From an uncultured Parvularculaceae bacterium (lineage in GTDB: Bacteria; Pseudomonadota; Alphaproteobacteria; Caulobacterales; Parvularculaceae), in contig CAMYLZ010000026.1 in NCBI GenBank assembly GCA_947259375.1, positions 1-64,000 on the forward strand: DNA of 64,000 bases. The letters are read 5' to 3'. This document shows positions 1 to 8,369 of this stretch, in pieces; position 1 is the stretch's first letter; every line of letters begins with the position of its first letter. The position numbers and the translations under genes were made by a program. Below the pieces are notes generated by a model, which was given only the letters and a program-made list of their open reading frames with translations, was not told the origin of the DNA and made no database searches.

Positions 1-1
1 C

Positions 2-238
2 GACGGCGCAGCGGGGTTGCTGGCCGAGGCGGGGGCGCGCCCCGCGCGCCGCGCCGGCCGGCTCGTGTTGGAGCTTGCGGGCGCCGACGGCGCCGAGCGC
101 GAGGCGGCGGAGATCAATCGCAAGCTGGTTGAGGCGGGCCACGACATCCATCATCTGGCGATCGCGCCATGGACGCTTGAAGAGCTGTTTTTGCAGCTTG
201 TCGGCGCCAAGACGTCAGTCCGTACAGATATAAATTAA
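2..238 (+). CDS. ABC transporter ATP-binding protein, C-terminal fragment (5' end outside window)
   Basis: An open frame enters from the left edge and ends at a TAA just before the permease, giving about 79 residues. The tail, with an APWTLEELFLQL segment, resembles the C-terminal extension of DrrA/CcmA-type ABC exporter ATPases, where a conserved LEE(V/L)F segment precedes the stop. Walker and signature motifs would lie outside the window, so the family call rests on this tail and on the adjacent ABC-2 type permease only 3 nt downstream. The two probably form one exporter operon. Substrate cannot be inferred. Confidence 0.7.
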   Translation, partial: DGAAGLLAEAGARPARRAGRLVLELAGADGAEREAAEINRKLVEAGHDIHHLAIAPWTLEELFLQLVGAKTSVRTDIN

Positions 239-241
239 GGA

Positions 242-1060
242 GTGATGAGCGTGTTGGCGTCCATCCTTGTCGAACTCATCAAACTCAGGCGCTCGAAAGT
301 TATCATAGTCGCGCTCGCGGGACCGGCGCTGGTGGCGCTGTTGTTTTTCGGCTTGCAGGCGAGCGGCGCGAGCCTGGAGGCGTGGCCGTTCTATTTTTTC
401 GCCGGCTTCACGGCCTGGGCGACGTTCATGCTGCCGCTCACCGCGACGATCATCGCAACCCTGGTGGCGCAGTTTGAGCATGGGCCGAAAAGCTGGGCGC
501 ATCTTTTGGCGTTGCCCGTGCCCAAATGGCGGCATTTTGCGGCCAAGGCGGTCGTCGCGCTCGGCCTCATCGCCGCGATGAGCGTGCTGACCGGCGCGCT
601 TCTGGCTTTAGGGGGCTGGCTCGCCGGCGTTCTCAATCCCGACAACAAGTTGATCGATCCCGCGCCGTTCGCTGGGCTGGCGGAAAGCATGTTGGGCGAT
701 GAGGAGGAAATGTTTGGTGATATGGATGTGGCGCTGCTGGTTAAGAACTGGCGCTGGGCGGTCGCGGAACGGCTCGCTTACATCTATCTGTCGGCATTCC
801 TGCTGATCGCCGTGCAGCTTTGGGCGGCGTTTAAATTTCGCAATTTTCTCATCCCCATGGCGCTCGGCGTCGGCGGCGGCTTCGTGGCGATCTTCGCGCA
901 GACGTCGCAATATGGGATTTATTTCCCCTGGCTGATGCCTTTCAACACGCTGGGCTTCATGCCGGAAAAATTGAATATGGCGCTGTCGCTGGGGCTTGTT
1001 GGCGGGTTTGGCGCATTCTTGCTGATGCTTGTCGATATGAGCCGCATGCAGATCAAATAG
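242..1060 (+). CDS. ABC-2 type transporter permease subunit
   Basis: A protein of about 270 residues with six hydrophobic segments (roughly residues 18-38, 48-75, 100-130, 175-200, 205-225 and 240-265) separated by short polar loops, the layout of ABC-2 permeases of the lantibiotic-immunity or ABC-2 family. It follows the ATPase fragment by 3 nt, so the pair likely makes an inner-membrane exporter. Start choice is open: GTG 242 and ATG 245 overlap or crowd the ribosome site AAGGAG at 237-242, while GTG 251 sits 8 nt behind it and could be the true start. Substrate unknown. Confidence 0.75.
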   Translation: MMSVLASILVELIKLRRSKVIIVALAGPALVALLFFGLQASGASLEAWPFYFFAGFTAWATFMLPLTATIIATLVAQFEHGPKSWAHLLALPVPKWRHFAAKAVVALGLIAAMSVLTGALLALGGWLAGVLNPDNKLIDPAPFAGLAESMLGDEEEMFGDMDVALLVKNWRWAVAERLAYIYLSAFLLIAVQLWAAFKFRNFLIPMALGVGGGFVAIFAQTSQYGIYFPWLMPFNTLGFMPEKLNMALSLGLVGGFGAFLLMLVDMSRMQIK

Positions 1061-1078
1061 ATGCGCCGCCATTTGGAG

Positions 1079-2419
1079 CTAACGATAGAACACCGTTTCG
1101 TTGCCGGTAAAGGTCCATGGTTCGGCAAGATCGATACAGGAAGAAACATCGCCGCGCGCTTCGATCCTCAACAGGTCCGGCGCGCCGTCCGCTCCCGGCT
1201 GGCGCTGCAATAAAACAACACCATTGATCAGGGGGCCAATGAAGTTGGTTCGCAAGCGCTGATAACAACGCATCTGATAATCGTCGACATCGGAAAAGGC
1301 CGTGTTGATCCGGCCTTCGCCCATTCGGAAAGAAAGAAAATCGCTGACGACGTCCTTGCCGTCAGGCGCGCCCGGCTTTGCGCCTGCGGCGGCGACCATG
1401 TCTTGCGTCAGCGAAGGCAGCCGGCCATGCAGCGCGAAGATCAGGCGATCGGGGTCGATCGCATCCGGCGACAGCGCGATGGCGCTGACTTTTGTCGTCG
1501 CCGCATTATGAGCGGCGTCAGTGAACCACGCGCCTTGCGCCGCGCCTGGCGTGTCCACCAGCGCCGTGCGGCAGGCGTTCTCGCCCTTGGCGCGGCGAAT
1601 GCCCCAGGCGTCGCCGAGCTTCGCCGCCCAAGCGTCTTTGTCGTCCTTCGGCATATAATCGATCGCGCAACGGGCTATTGCGGCCGCGGGCGTGATCAGC
1701 GCCATCAGCCTGGGCGAGGCGTCAAACAGTTCGGCCCGGGCGAAGGCATTGGTGCGATAGCGCTCTGGCCGGGCGAGCGACGCCGGCGCGGCGGCGAGGT
1801 CATGCAAGCCAATATCGAAACCGTCGGTCGCGCCAATTACATCGCCGGTCTGCACGCGCAGCCGGGTTTCAAGCGCCATATGGTCCGGCGAGCCGAGTTC
1901 GGTAAAGGCGCCAAGGCCGCCGGCGCGCTCAAGCAGCCGCGCGTCGATCTCGCTCATGCGTCCGTAATAAAACGAAATGTCCTTGCAGGCGCGGAAATGC
2001 ACGGTCCAGGCGAGGCCTTGCGCGCGCCCGGCATCGTCCCGCTCCACATGGCGTTCAATGGCGATGATATCCGCCCGCGCGGGAGCGAGCGCCCGGGTGC
2101 GGCGCCGTTCAAAGGCGCGCTCGCCGGATTTGGTGTTGATGCGAATATAGGGGGCGGGCAGCGTTTCGCCCGGCGCGGTGACGCCGCCTAATGGCGAGAT
2201 GGATAAAATGTCATCCAGCGGTGCGAAAGGGCCGGAAAGCGCCGGCTCGCCAATGGCGCAGGCGCGCGATTCCATGGCGGCGCCGTCAGCACGCGCGGCG
2301 ATGCTCGCAGCACCCTCGATGAATTGCGTTCCCGCCTTGGGCCAGGCGATGGCCGCGCCCAGCAACGCCGCTGTAAACAGCGCCGCCGCAAGCCGTGTCG
2401 CATAGCCGGAATGAACCAT
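1079..2419 (-). CDS. Hypothetical protein with N-terminal membrane anchor or signal sequence
   Basis: A 446-residue protein starting at ATG (2419). Residues about 9-27 form one hydrophobic segment followed by a long soluble part, so it is probably exported or anchored in the inner membrane facing the periplasm. Cysteines (for example in RACAIG, FRACKD, ARCAID, NACRT, MRCYQR and SSCID) are spaced as if they could pair in disulfides, which fits an extracytoplasmic location. I recognise no catalytic motif or family. It converges with the ABC permease (18 nt apart). Codon phase and length support a real gene. Confidence 0.6.
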   Translation of the reverse strand: MVHSGYATRLAAALFTAALLGAAIAWPKAGTQFIEGAASIAARADGAAMESRACAIGEPALSGPFAPLDDILSISPLGGVTAPGETLPAPYIRINTKSGERAFERRRTRALAPARADIIAIERHVERDDAGRAQGLAWTVHFRACKDISFYYGRMSEIDARLLERAGGLGAFTELGSPDHMALETRLRVQTGDVIGATDGFDIGLHDLAAAPASLARPERYRTNAFARAELFDASPRLMALITPAAAIARCAIDYMPKDDKDAWAAKLGDAWGIRRAKGENACRTALVDTPGAAQGAWFTDAAHNAATTKVSAIALSPDAIDPDRLIFALHGRLPSLTQDMVAAAGAKPGAPDGKDVVSDFLSFRMGEGRINTAFSDVDDYQMRCYQRLRTNFIGPLINGVVLLQRQPGADGAPDLLRIEARGDVSSCIDLAEPWTFTGNETVFYR

Positions 2420-2818
2420 AGCCGCCCCAAACTCCCCGCGTGCAAACTCCTATGGCCCCCGCAAGGAGTCAAGCAATGCGCTTTGGCGGTGGGCTTTGGG
2501 GCGATTCGGTTGGACTCCGCCAAAAGCACGGAACTCGTTTATATTCAGCGCCGCAATAGGTTAATGACGGCGGATTGGCGTGACAAATCCCTGGTAAACC
2601 GCGTTGGGTCATGCGCAGCGTCGTCGGCGGGAGGGCGGATCCGCAGACGCCGCCTCGCAAGGCGCCTGCGGCAATCACCGCCAGTACGCACGGTCAGTGT
2701 CTTGCAGCAAGGCTGCCTCGTGCCGGGGGCTAATATTCGTTACATCATAAAGGCAGGACAGCGCTTTCAGTTGATTGTTCATTTGGACCGGAAAGGTCAG
2801 CGAAATCGGGAGAGGTTT
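2420..2818. other. Intergenic region between divergent genes, no gene seen
   Basis: About 400 bases between the divergent starts of the unknown anchored protein and the lipoprotein hydrolase. An upstream extension of the hydrolase frame is open through here but has no signal-peptide logic and no ribosome site, so I treat it as non-coding. The segment must hold both promoters. I see no strong hairpin terminator or recognisable operator. Confidence 0.5.
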
Positions 2819-3634
2819 ATGAGAATTGGAAAAAGCGCGGCGATCATTTCGGTTCTGTCGCTATTGGTTTGCGCCTGCGGCGACGATACCGCTTTGGCTG
2901 ATGAGCGGGCGAATATCACAGCGTCGGCCCGAAACACGGATCAAACTATCACGACGCAAACAACTGATGGCGTGACTATTTATGGTGAGCTATATTTCGG
3001 CGATCTGGATATGGCGGCGCCGCTAATCCTCATGTTTCATCAAGGCGGCTCGAACGGCCGCGGGGAATATGCCGACATCGCCGCGTGGCTGAACGACAAT
3101 GGTTTTCGCGTGATTGCCTGGGATCAGCGGGCTGGCGGGGAGGTGTACGGAGAATCGAACCGCACGGTCGCCGGATTGCCTGAAGGGGAGGCGCTGGGTT
3201 ATTGTGACGCTGCACCGGACCTGCAGGCGGCGGTGGATTACGTGGCTGAGAATAAGCTTGCTGACCGCGTTATTTTATGGGGCAGCTCATATTCGGCGGC
3301 GCTCATATTCGGAACGGCATCGGCAAATCCAAAATTGACGTCTGGCGTTATCGCCTTCTCGCCGGCCTCTGGCGGTCCGCTTGAGAATTGCCGCGCGCGT
3401 TTGTGGGTCGGGGACATTTCCAGGCCGATGTTTGTTTTGCGTCCGGCATCCGAGATGGAACGCGGTAGCTCAATTGAACAGCGTGATATTCTGACAAGCG
3501 CGGGTGTAGAGTTTCTGGTTGTTGATAATGGCGTCCACGGATCGTCAATGTTGCTTGATGCGCGAACCGAACAGGATATGAGCGCCGCGCGCGCTGAAGT
3601 ATTGGCGTGGTTGAAAAAGACTGCGGGATTGTAG
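2819..3634 (+). CDS. Lipoprotein alpha/beta hydrolase
   Basis: A 271-residue protein. The ATG at 2819 is preceded by a GGAGAGG ribosome site and opens a lipoprotein signal peptide with lipobox VCAC, lipidated Cys20 predicted. The mature part has alpha/beta hydrolase marks: an FHQGGSNGRGEY oxyanion-hole strand-turn near residues 73-84, a nucleophile elbow G-S-S-Y-S with Ser157, and a late VDNGVHGSS histidine. It is probably a membrane-tethered serine hydrolase of the dienelactone hydrolase/peptidase type acting in the periplasm. Substrate unknown. The upstream in-frame extension is rejected because it would bury the signal peptide. Confidence 0.8.
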   Translation: MRIGKSAAIISVLSLLVCACGDDTALADERANITASARNTDQTITTQTTDGVTIYGELYFGDLDMAAPLILMFHQGGSNGRGEYADIAAWLNDNGFRVIAWDQRAGGEVYGESNRTVAGLPEGEALGYCDAAPDLQAAVDYVAENKLADRVILWGSSYSAALIFGTASANPKLTSGVIAFSPASGGPLENCRARLWVGDISRPMFVLRPASEMERGSSIEQRDILTSAGVEFLVVDNGVHGSSMLLDARTEQDMSAARAEVLAWLKKTAGL

Positions 3635-3750
3635 CGGCGACCACGTGCAACAATCGTATGAAGAACGGTCGCGCCGGGCCTGTGCGATGATCGGGCGGCT
3701 TTTCTGTGCCGGCATTGGCGTCTTGGTTGCGCGCCGTGCCGCATGCGACA

Positions 3751-5226
3751 TTACCCCCGCCAGAAGGCCGGGGTGAGAATGACGAGAATGGTGAAAAATT
3801 CGAGCCGGCCGAGCAACATGCCGGCGCTCATGGCGAGTTTGGCCGCGTCGGGCAATGAGGCGAAATTGCCGGCTGGGCCGACCACCGGGCCAAGACCGGG
3901 GCCGACATTGGCGATCGCCGTGCCGGCTGACGAAATCGCCGTCAGCGTGTCGAGCCCAAGGCCCGATAGAACGACAGCGAGGCTGGCGAAAGTGGCGAAG
4001 TAAACGAAGAAAAAGCTCAGGACAGAGACGAAGACGTCGTCGGTCAATGGACGCTGGTTATAGCGGGCGACGAAAACGCCATTCGGATGGGCGAGGCGCT
4101 TGGCGTAAATGACGAGCGCCGCCAGGGCCACCTGAAGGCGAAAGATTTTCATTCCGCAAGAGGTCGAGCCGGCGCAGCCGCCAATGAACATGATGCAAAA
4201 GAAAAACCCAACCGCGAACGGCCCCCAGGCGTTGTAATCCGTGGTCGCGTAGCCGGTGCCGGTCAGTACCGAGACGACATTGAAAATCGCGAGCCGGAAG
4301 GCGGTGAACAGGTCGACATTGTCGAACATGTGCAGGACTTGAGCCATCATGATCACGGTCAGCCCGGCGACGATCGCCAGAAAAAACTGAATTTGACTGT
4401 CCGTAAAGAGCCGCGACCAGGCGCCGCGCAACAGCGCCGCGAGGAAGATGCCGAATGGGAGAGAGCCGATGATCATGAAGGCCGTGACCACAAGGTCGAT
4501 TGGCCCGCGCCCGATGCCGATAAACGCGCCGAGCGAGGCGTCCCGTGTTGAAAATCCGCCCGTGGCGACCGTGGTCATGGAGTGGTTGATGGCGTCCCAG
4601 GCGGGCATGCCGAACGCCCAGAGCATCACGAAACACAAAGCGGTGAAAAACACATAGATGGCCGAAAGCGCGACCGAGTAATTCGCCGCATTGGCGATGA
4701 ACTTTTCGGATGTGTCCCACGCTTCGCTTTTGAAAATCTGCATGCCGCCGACCTTAAGCGCTGGCAGCACCGCAAAAGCCATGATGATGATGCCGACGCC
4801 GCCGAACCATTGCAGCATCGAGCGCCATAACAGCGCGCCGGGCGGCGCGTCATCAAGATGCGTGACAATGGTCGAGCCGGTGGTGGTCAGGCCTGAGGTG
4901 GCTTCAAACAGTGCATCGACAAAGCCGATCTCAAGGCCGCCTAGCGCCAGCGGGATCGCTGCGAAGATCACAAGCGCGAACCAGCTCGCGCCGGTCAGCA
5001 AAAAGCCTTCGCGAATGCCGATGGAGGAAATCGGCCCCCAGCTCGCCGCCGCCGCGCCGCCGCCGATAAAAATTGCCGCCATGGCGCCGACCGCAAACGC
5101 GGTCCAGTCGGCGCGGTGGACCGCGTCGGCGCTCGACAGATCGGCGGTCATCGGGATCAGCATGGCGGCGCCAAGCGCGGCCACAAGCGCGCCCGTGACA
5201 AGCAAAACGGGGCGGAGGTTCAACAT
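3751..5226 (-). CDS. trkH: TrkH family potassium uptake protein
   Basis: A 491-residue polytopic membrane protein. The four pore-loop repeats typical of TrkH/KtrB are visible: TTTGSTI, ATGGFST, LTGTGYAT and GCAGSTSCG carry the selectivity-filter glycines. It is the channel subunit of a Trk/Ktr potassium uptake system in the inner membrane and normally works with a cytosolic TrkA/KtrA nucleotide-binding partner, which is not in this window. ATG 5226 is preferred over an upstream TTG. ApaG lies upstream on the same strand 46 nt away, so they may be co-transcribed. Confidence 0.93.
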   Translation of the reverse strand: MLNLRPVLLVTGALVAALGAAMLIPMTADLSSADAVHRADWTAFAVGAMAAIFIGGGAAAASWGPISSIGIREGFLLTGASWFALVIFAAIPLALGGLEIGFVDALFEATSGLTTTGSTIVTHLDDAPPGALLWRSMLQWFGGVGIIIMAFAVLPALKVGGMQIFKSEAWDTSEKFIANAANYSVALSAIYVFFTALCFVMLWAFGMPAWDAINHSMTTVATGGFSTRDASLGAFIGIGRGPIDLVVTAFMIIGSLPFGIFLAALLRGAWSRLFTDSQIQFFLAIVAGLTVIMMAQVLHMFDNVDLFTAFRLAIFNVVSVLTGTGYATTDYNAWGPFAVGFFFCIMFIGGCAGSTSCGMKIFRLQVALAALVIYAKRLAHPNGVFVARYNQRPLTDDVFVSVLSFFFVYFATFASLAVVLSGLGLDTLTAISSAGTAIANVGPGLGPVVGPAGNFASLPDAAKLAMSAGMLLGRLEFFTILVILTPAFWRG

Positions 5227-5272
5227 GCGCAATTATCGTTGCGGCCGCCGTCTAGCGCGCGGGGCCTGGAAC

Positions 5273-5692
5273 TTAGTGGATTTGCCGCAATTCATGCGGG
5301 CTGTCGAGGGAGAAGGCCGGGATGTCGACGTCAAACAGCTCGCCGTCGCTCGCTTCCATGCCATAGGCGCCGACCATCAGCCCGGATGGCGTCGCCAGCG
5401 GCGCGCCGGATGTATATTCAAAACCTTCGCCGGGGCGGATCACCGGCTGTTCGCCGACCACGCCGTCGCCGGCGACCACATCGGTCTGGCCGCGCGAATC
5501 GGTGATTCGCCAGTACCGCGTGCGCAGTTGCACGGGCGCGCTCGATTCATTGTTGATCCGCACCGTATAAGCCCAGACATAGCGCGGCTCGTCCGGGTCG
5601 GACTGATCCTCGAGATAATGCGGGCTGACGCTGACGCGGATGCCCCGCGTCACGCGCTCATAGGTCTGATCTTTCCGGTCCGCAATCGCCAT
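5273..5692 (-). CDS. apaG: ApaG (Co2+/Mg2+ efflux-associated) domain protein
   Basis: With the ATG at 5692 the product is 139 residues, the usual ApaG size. It shows the fibronectin-like ApaG fold signature: YVWAYTVRI followed by a YWRITDS strand, VVGEQPVIRPGEGFEYTSG, and GLMVGAYGM near the C-terminus. ApaG proteins are small cytosolic beta-sandwich proteins; the family was named from the E. coli gene next to apaH and its biochemical role remains poorly defined. A longer frame to 5821 exists but adds residues without family similarity. Confidence 0.92.
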   Translation of the reverse strand: MAIADRKDQTYERVTRGIRVSVSPHYLEDQSDPDEPRYVWAYTVRINNESSAPVQLRTRYWRITDSRGQTDVVAGDGVVGEQPVIRPGEGFEYTSGAPLATPSGLMVGAYGMEASDGELFDVDIPAFSLDSPHELRQIH

Positions 5693-5912
5693 TGCGTCGC
5701 CCTGCAATTCCACGAAACTCAACTCCGCCTTCAGTTCAGGGTAATTTAGGCTGCATCGCGGGGGAGCGCCAGCCATCGGGAGAAATTCAACGTCGCGGCG
5801 AAAAGCGCAGGCGCAGCGCACGCGCGTCGGCGATCAAAGCCGGTGCATACCGGCGCCTCTTGCCAAGGGCGCGTGGGCGTTGCAAACCGGCCGCATGGCG
5901 GGTGAAACTGAC

Positions 5913-6983
5913 ATGAGCGGCGTGTTGCCGGCCGAAGCGATCGCCGCATTGATGCGCTCGGGCGCCATATCCGGCGCCGGGACAGGGCCGGCGCGCCTGC
6001 AACCGGCGAGCCTTGATCTGACGCTCGGGCCACGCGCCTGGCGGGTGCGCGCTTCATTTCTGCCGTCGACGTCGCGAACCGTGGCGGCGCGGCTTGACGA
6101 CGGCCTTGCCATGCAAAAGTTTGATTTGAGCGCCGGTGCGGTGTTTGAGCGCGGTTGCGTCTATCTCGTGGAGCTGAATGAGCGCCTCAAGCTGCCGCGC
6201 GGAATGAAAGGCGCGGCCAATCCGAAAAGCTCCACCGGACGGATCGACGTGTTCGTTCGGCTGGTGACGGATTACGGGGTCGCCTTTGATGAGATACCGG
6301 ACGGCTACGAAGGGCCGCTTTATGCAGAAATCAGCCCACGGACGTTCTCCATTTTGGCGCGAGCAGGATCGAGCCTCAACCAGCTTCGCCTGAAGGCGGG
6401 GCCGTGCCGGCTGGATGACGCGGCGCTGACCCGCCTCCATGAAGCATCGCCGCTGGTGGCCGGCGCGGCGAATATTTCCGGCGGGCTGGGGCTTTCTGTT
6501 GCTTTGACCGGCGATCAAGGGCTGGTCGGCTGGCGGGCGCGCCGCCATTCGGCGTTGATTGATGTCGACCGGGTGGGCGCGCTCGATCCGGGCGATTATT
6601 TCGAGCCGATCGCCGCGCCGTCATCGGGATTCATCATTCTCGACCCGGATGAATTTTATATTCTCGCCTCCAAAGAGGCGTTGGCTGTGCCGCCGGATTA
6701 TGCGGCCGAAATGACGCCGATCAGCCCCGGGCTCGGGGAATTTCGCGTTCACTATGCCGGTTTTTTCGATCCCGGCTTTGGCTGGTCCGGGAGCGGGGTC
6801 AATGGCTCGCGCGGCGTTCTCGAAGTGCGGAGTCATGATGCGCCCTTCGTTTTGGAAGATGGCCAGCTCGTTGCGCGTCTCGTCTATGAGCGGATGGCGA
6901 CGCGGCCCGAGCGGCTTTATGGCGCCGACCTTCGCTCCAATTATCAGGGCCAGGGCCTGAAATTGTCGAAGCATTTCCGGTAA
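5913..6983 (+). CDS. dcd: 2'-deoxycytidine 5'-triphosphate deaminase, long alphaproteobacterial form
   Basis: A 356-residue protein, about twice the length of the E. coli Dcd, matching the duplicated form seen in many Alphaproteobacteria. It has QPASLDLTLG near residue 30, ANPKSSTGRIDV with the conserved Ser-Ser-Gly of the dUTPase/Dcd fold, and a repeat half with DPGFGWSGSGVNGSRGVLEVRS and QLVARLVYERM. It converts dCTP to dUTP for thymidylate supply in the cytosol. Start at ATG 5913 is preferred; an in-frame ATG at 5895 is possible. It is divergent from apaG and monocistronic by context. Confidence 0.9.
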   Translation: MSGVLPAEAIAALMRSGAISGAGTGPARLQPASLDLTLGPRAWRVRASFLPSTSRTVAARLDDGLAMQKFDLSAGAVFERGCVYLVELNERLKLPRGMKGAANPKSSTGRIDVFVRLVTDYGVAFDEIPDGYEGPLYAEISPRTFSILARAGSSLNQLRLKAGPCRLDDAALTRLHEASPLVAGAANISGGLGLSVALTGDQGLVGWRARRHSALIDVDRVGALDPGDYFEPIAAPSSGFIILDPDEFYILASKEALAVPPDYAAEMTPISPGLGEFRVHYAGFFDPGFGWSGSGVNGSRGVLEVRSHDAPFVLEDGQLVARLVYERMATRPERLYGADLRSNYQGQGLKLSKHFR

Positions 6984-7063
6984 GGGCGGCGGGCGGACTT
7001 GTCGTGTGAATCGCTTTTGGACATGCTCTGCTGTTCTCTCAAACGAAGCACGGCCTCTCCGCT

Positions 7064-7194
7064 GTCATCCCGTGCGCGGCGCGGCGTCTTGTGACGCGCG
7101 GCTGATACGGGACCCAGCGTGAATGGTCGAAGCCGGCGTCATGGGTTCAGGATCCGCGACGCCGCGCTGCGCACTGCATCGCGTCCGGGATGAC
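7064..7194. repeat. Large imperfect palindrome, REP-like intergenic element
   Basis: The ends are perfect inverted copies, GTCATCCCG (7064-7072) and CGGGATGAC (7186-7194). Just inside, 7072-7088 and 7159-7175 pair with one mismatch. The centre holds another short complementary pair around GGGACCCA and ATGGGTTC. Elements of this design, with GTCATCCCG ends, are commonly scattered between genes in alphaproteobacterial genomes; whether it is repeated elsewhere cannot be seen from this window. Confidence 0.6.
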
Positions 7195-7283
7195 CAAAGG
7201 CTGAAACCGCCCACACGCATGGCGCGCATGGGCTCCTCAAAAATACAACTTATCTGATGAAAATCGCCATGAATCCCGCTTTT

Positions 7284-7301
7284 GGTGGATAGTTATCCAC
7301 C
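7284..7301. repeat. Perfect 8+2+8 palindrome containing a DnaA-box-like core
   Basis: GGTGGATA and TATCCACC flank a 2-nt centre. The right half contains TTATCCAC, one base short of the E. coli DnaA box, and its mirror lies on the other strand. It could be an operator for a dimeric regulator or a pair of weak DnaA sites. It stands alone at this position, so neither reading is firm. Confidence 0.45.
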
Positions 7302-7554
7302 TCCCTGGCTGGCGGCCCTATAGTGCAAAACAGTCCGGATGCGGAGAGGCGTCAAGGCCAGTCCTTGCTTGTCGGTTCGGATCGCGGCGCGCGTCAGCGC
7401 GAGGGTTTGCCTAACGGAGGGCTCTCCGCTGTCGCCGCATGCAGCGCCCTGCACAGTCTCTCCATCCATGCATTCGCGCTTTGCAAAGCGGTGGCGGGAA
7501 AGGGTTTATGGCGAAATGAGTATGAGCCTTACAGTTCTGGTTGATACGTCGCTG

Positions 7555-7599
7555 GCCGATTGGAGCCGCAAGGGTGGGGGCAGGCTGGCTCCAATCGGC
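7555..7599. repeat. Perfect 13-bp inverted repeat with 19-nt G-rich loop
   Basis: GCCGATTGGAGCC at 7555-7567 and its exact complement GGCTCCAATCGGC at 7587-7599 would form a stable stem. The loop is G-rich (AGGGTGGGGG core). There is no T-run behind it, so it is not a terminator. A 14-bp perfect palindrome, CGCTTTGCAAAGCG, lies upstream at 7477-7490. Together they suggest folded RNA rather than protein coding. Confidence 0.6.
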
Positions 7600-7756
7600 A
7601 GCGCCCGGTCTCCGCGCCATGCGTTCCTTGCTGCGGACGGCGGCGAACGGAGCCCGTGTCAGCGTCCGGATATCTTGCCGCGAGACAGTCAGGGTGGGGC
7701 TGGCGCTTGCGGCAAGCGCGCCGCCGAATTGAGGCGCGGCGCAACCGGCAACAACG

Positions 7757-7786
7757 AAAAAGGACGCCGCTCACGCGACGCCCTTT
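7757..7786. terminator. Imperfect bidirectional terminator-like hairpin
   Basis: AAAGGACGCCGC and GCGACGCCCTTT flank a TCAC loop and pair at 10 of 12 positions. On the + strand TTTCTTC follows; on the - strand a CCTTTTTC run follows. It could end an RNA from either side. The mismatches lower confidence. Confidence 0.35.
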
Positions 7787-8369
7787 CTTCCCGCTCTCAC
7801 GGAAATTCCGGAGTACACCCCAATCCAGTGAGAATTCGAATGCCTCCGTTGCGACTGTTAAACGAACCCGTTGCCGTTTCCGTCTTCAACCGCTGGATCT
7901 CGCGGGCGCGCCGTCCAGGACGTGGCTGCCGGCATTGGCGTATCGCCACATCTGTTACTGCGCGTCGTTCAAGACCCGCGCTATCTTGCCCGAACTTCCG
8001 CTTGCGCTTCCGCCAGACTTTGATACCGCGCGCCGGATTGCAGCTGGCCTGCTGCACACGGCGATGCCAGTTCCCTGTTTGTGAACCGCCTTTCGGCTGC
8101 TCTAACAGGGTCGAACCGCTCAGGTCCGTCCGTCACGCGGAAAACTTACCTTTGTTTTCCTTCATCAGTATGCTGCTGAGCGAAGCATCTGATCAGCGTG
8201 CGTTCCGTTCCGCCCGTCCAACCTGCCGCTAGGCAAACGCTGCAAATTGTCGATAGGGCCGCGAAACATGATCAGGATACCAACTTAATGCGCAACGTCG
8301 AATCATTCTTTTCCACAATTTTTGCGAGAAAATTATGGGGAAAGGCGGGCGAGCGTTATCAACCGCTTA

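Larger units (their letters stand above)
6984..8369. other. 1.4-kb gap rich in inverted repeats, no credible protein gene
   Basis: No frame here gives a protein with recognisable domain, ribosome site and sensible composition; the open frames (for example 7339-8232 and 7560-8084 on +) are rich in Arg, Cys and Pro, like translated non-coding GC-rich DNA. Instead there are several inverted repeats: 7064-7194, 7284-7301, 7477-7490, 7555-7599 and 8073-8110, plus an imperfect terminator-like hairpin at 7757-7786. Near the right end an AT-rich patch contains a DnaA-box-like TTTTCCACA at 8309-8317. It may hold one or more structured non-coding RNAs or regulatory elements. Confidence 0.5.

Noticed and set aside
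1403..2191. Long plus-strand frame antisense to the anchored unknown protein
   Set aside because: It is the mirror of the minus-strand coding frame, which has a start, a signal anchor and better composition.
2324..2818. Upstream extension of the lipoprotein hydrolase
   Set aside because: The ATG at 2819 has a ribosome site and begins an intact lipoprotein signal peptide that an extension would bury.
7339..8232. Open plus-strand frames in the dcd-DUF938 gap (also 7560-8084)
   Set aside because: Arg/Pro/Cys-rich translation without domain, no ribosome site, and they run through strong inverted repeats.
7284..8369. Chromosomal replication origin
   Set aside because: There are only two DnaA-box-like sites (7293 and 8309) and one AT-rich patch. 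None of the usual origin neighbours (dnaA, dnaN, hemE, parAB) is present.
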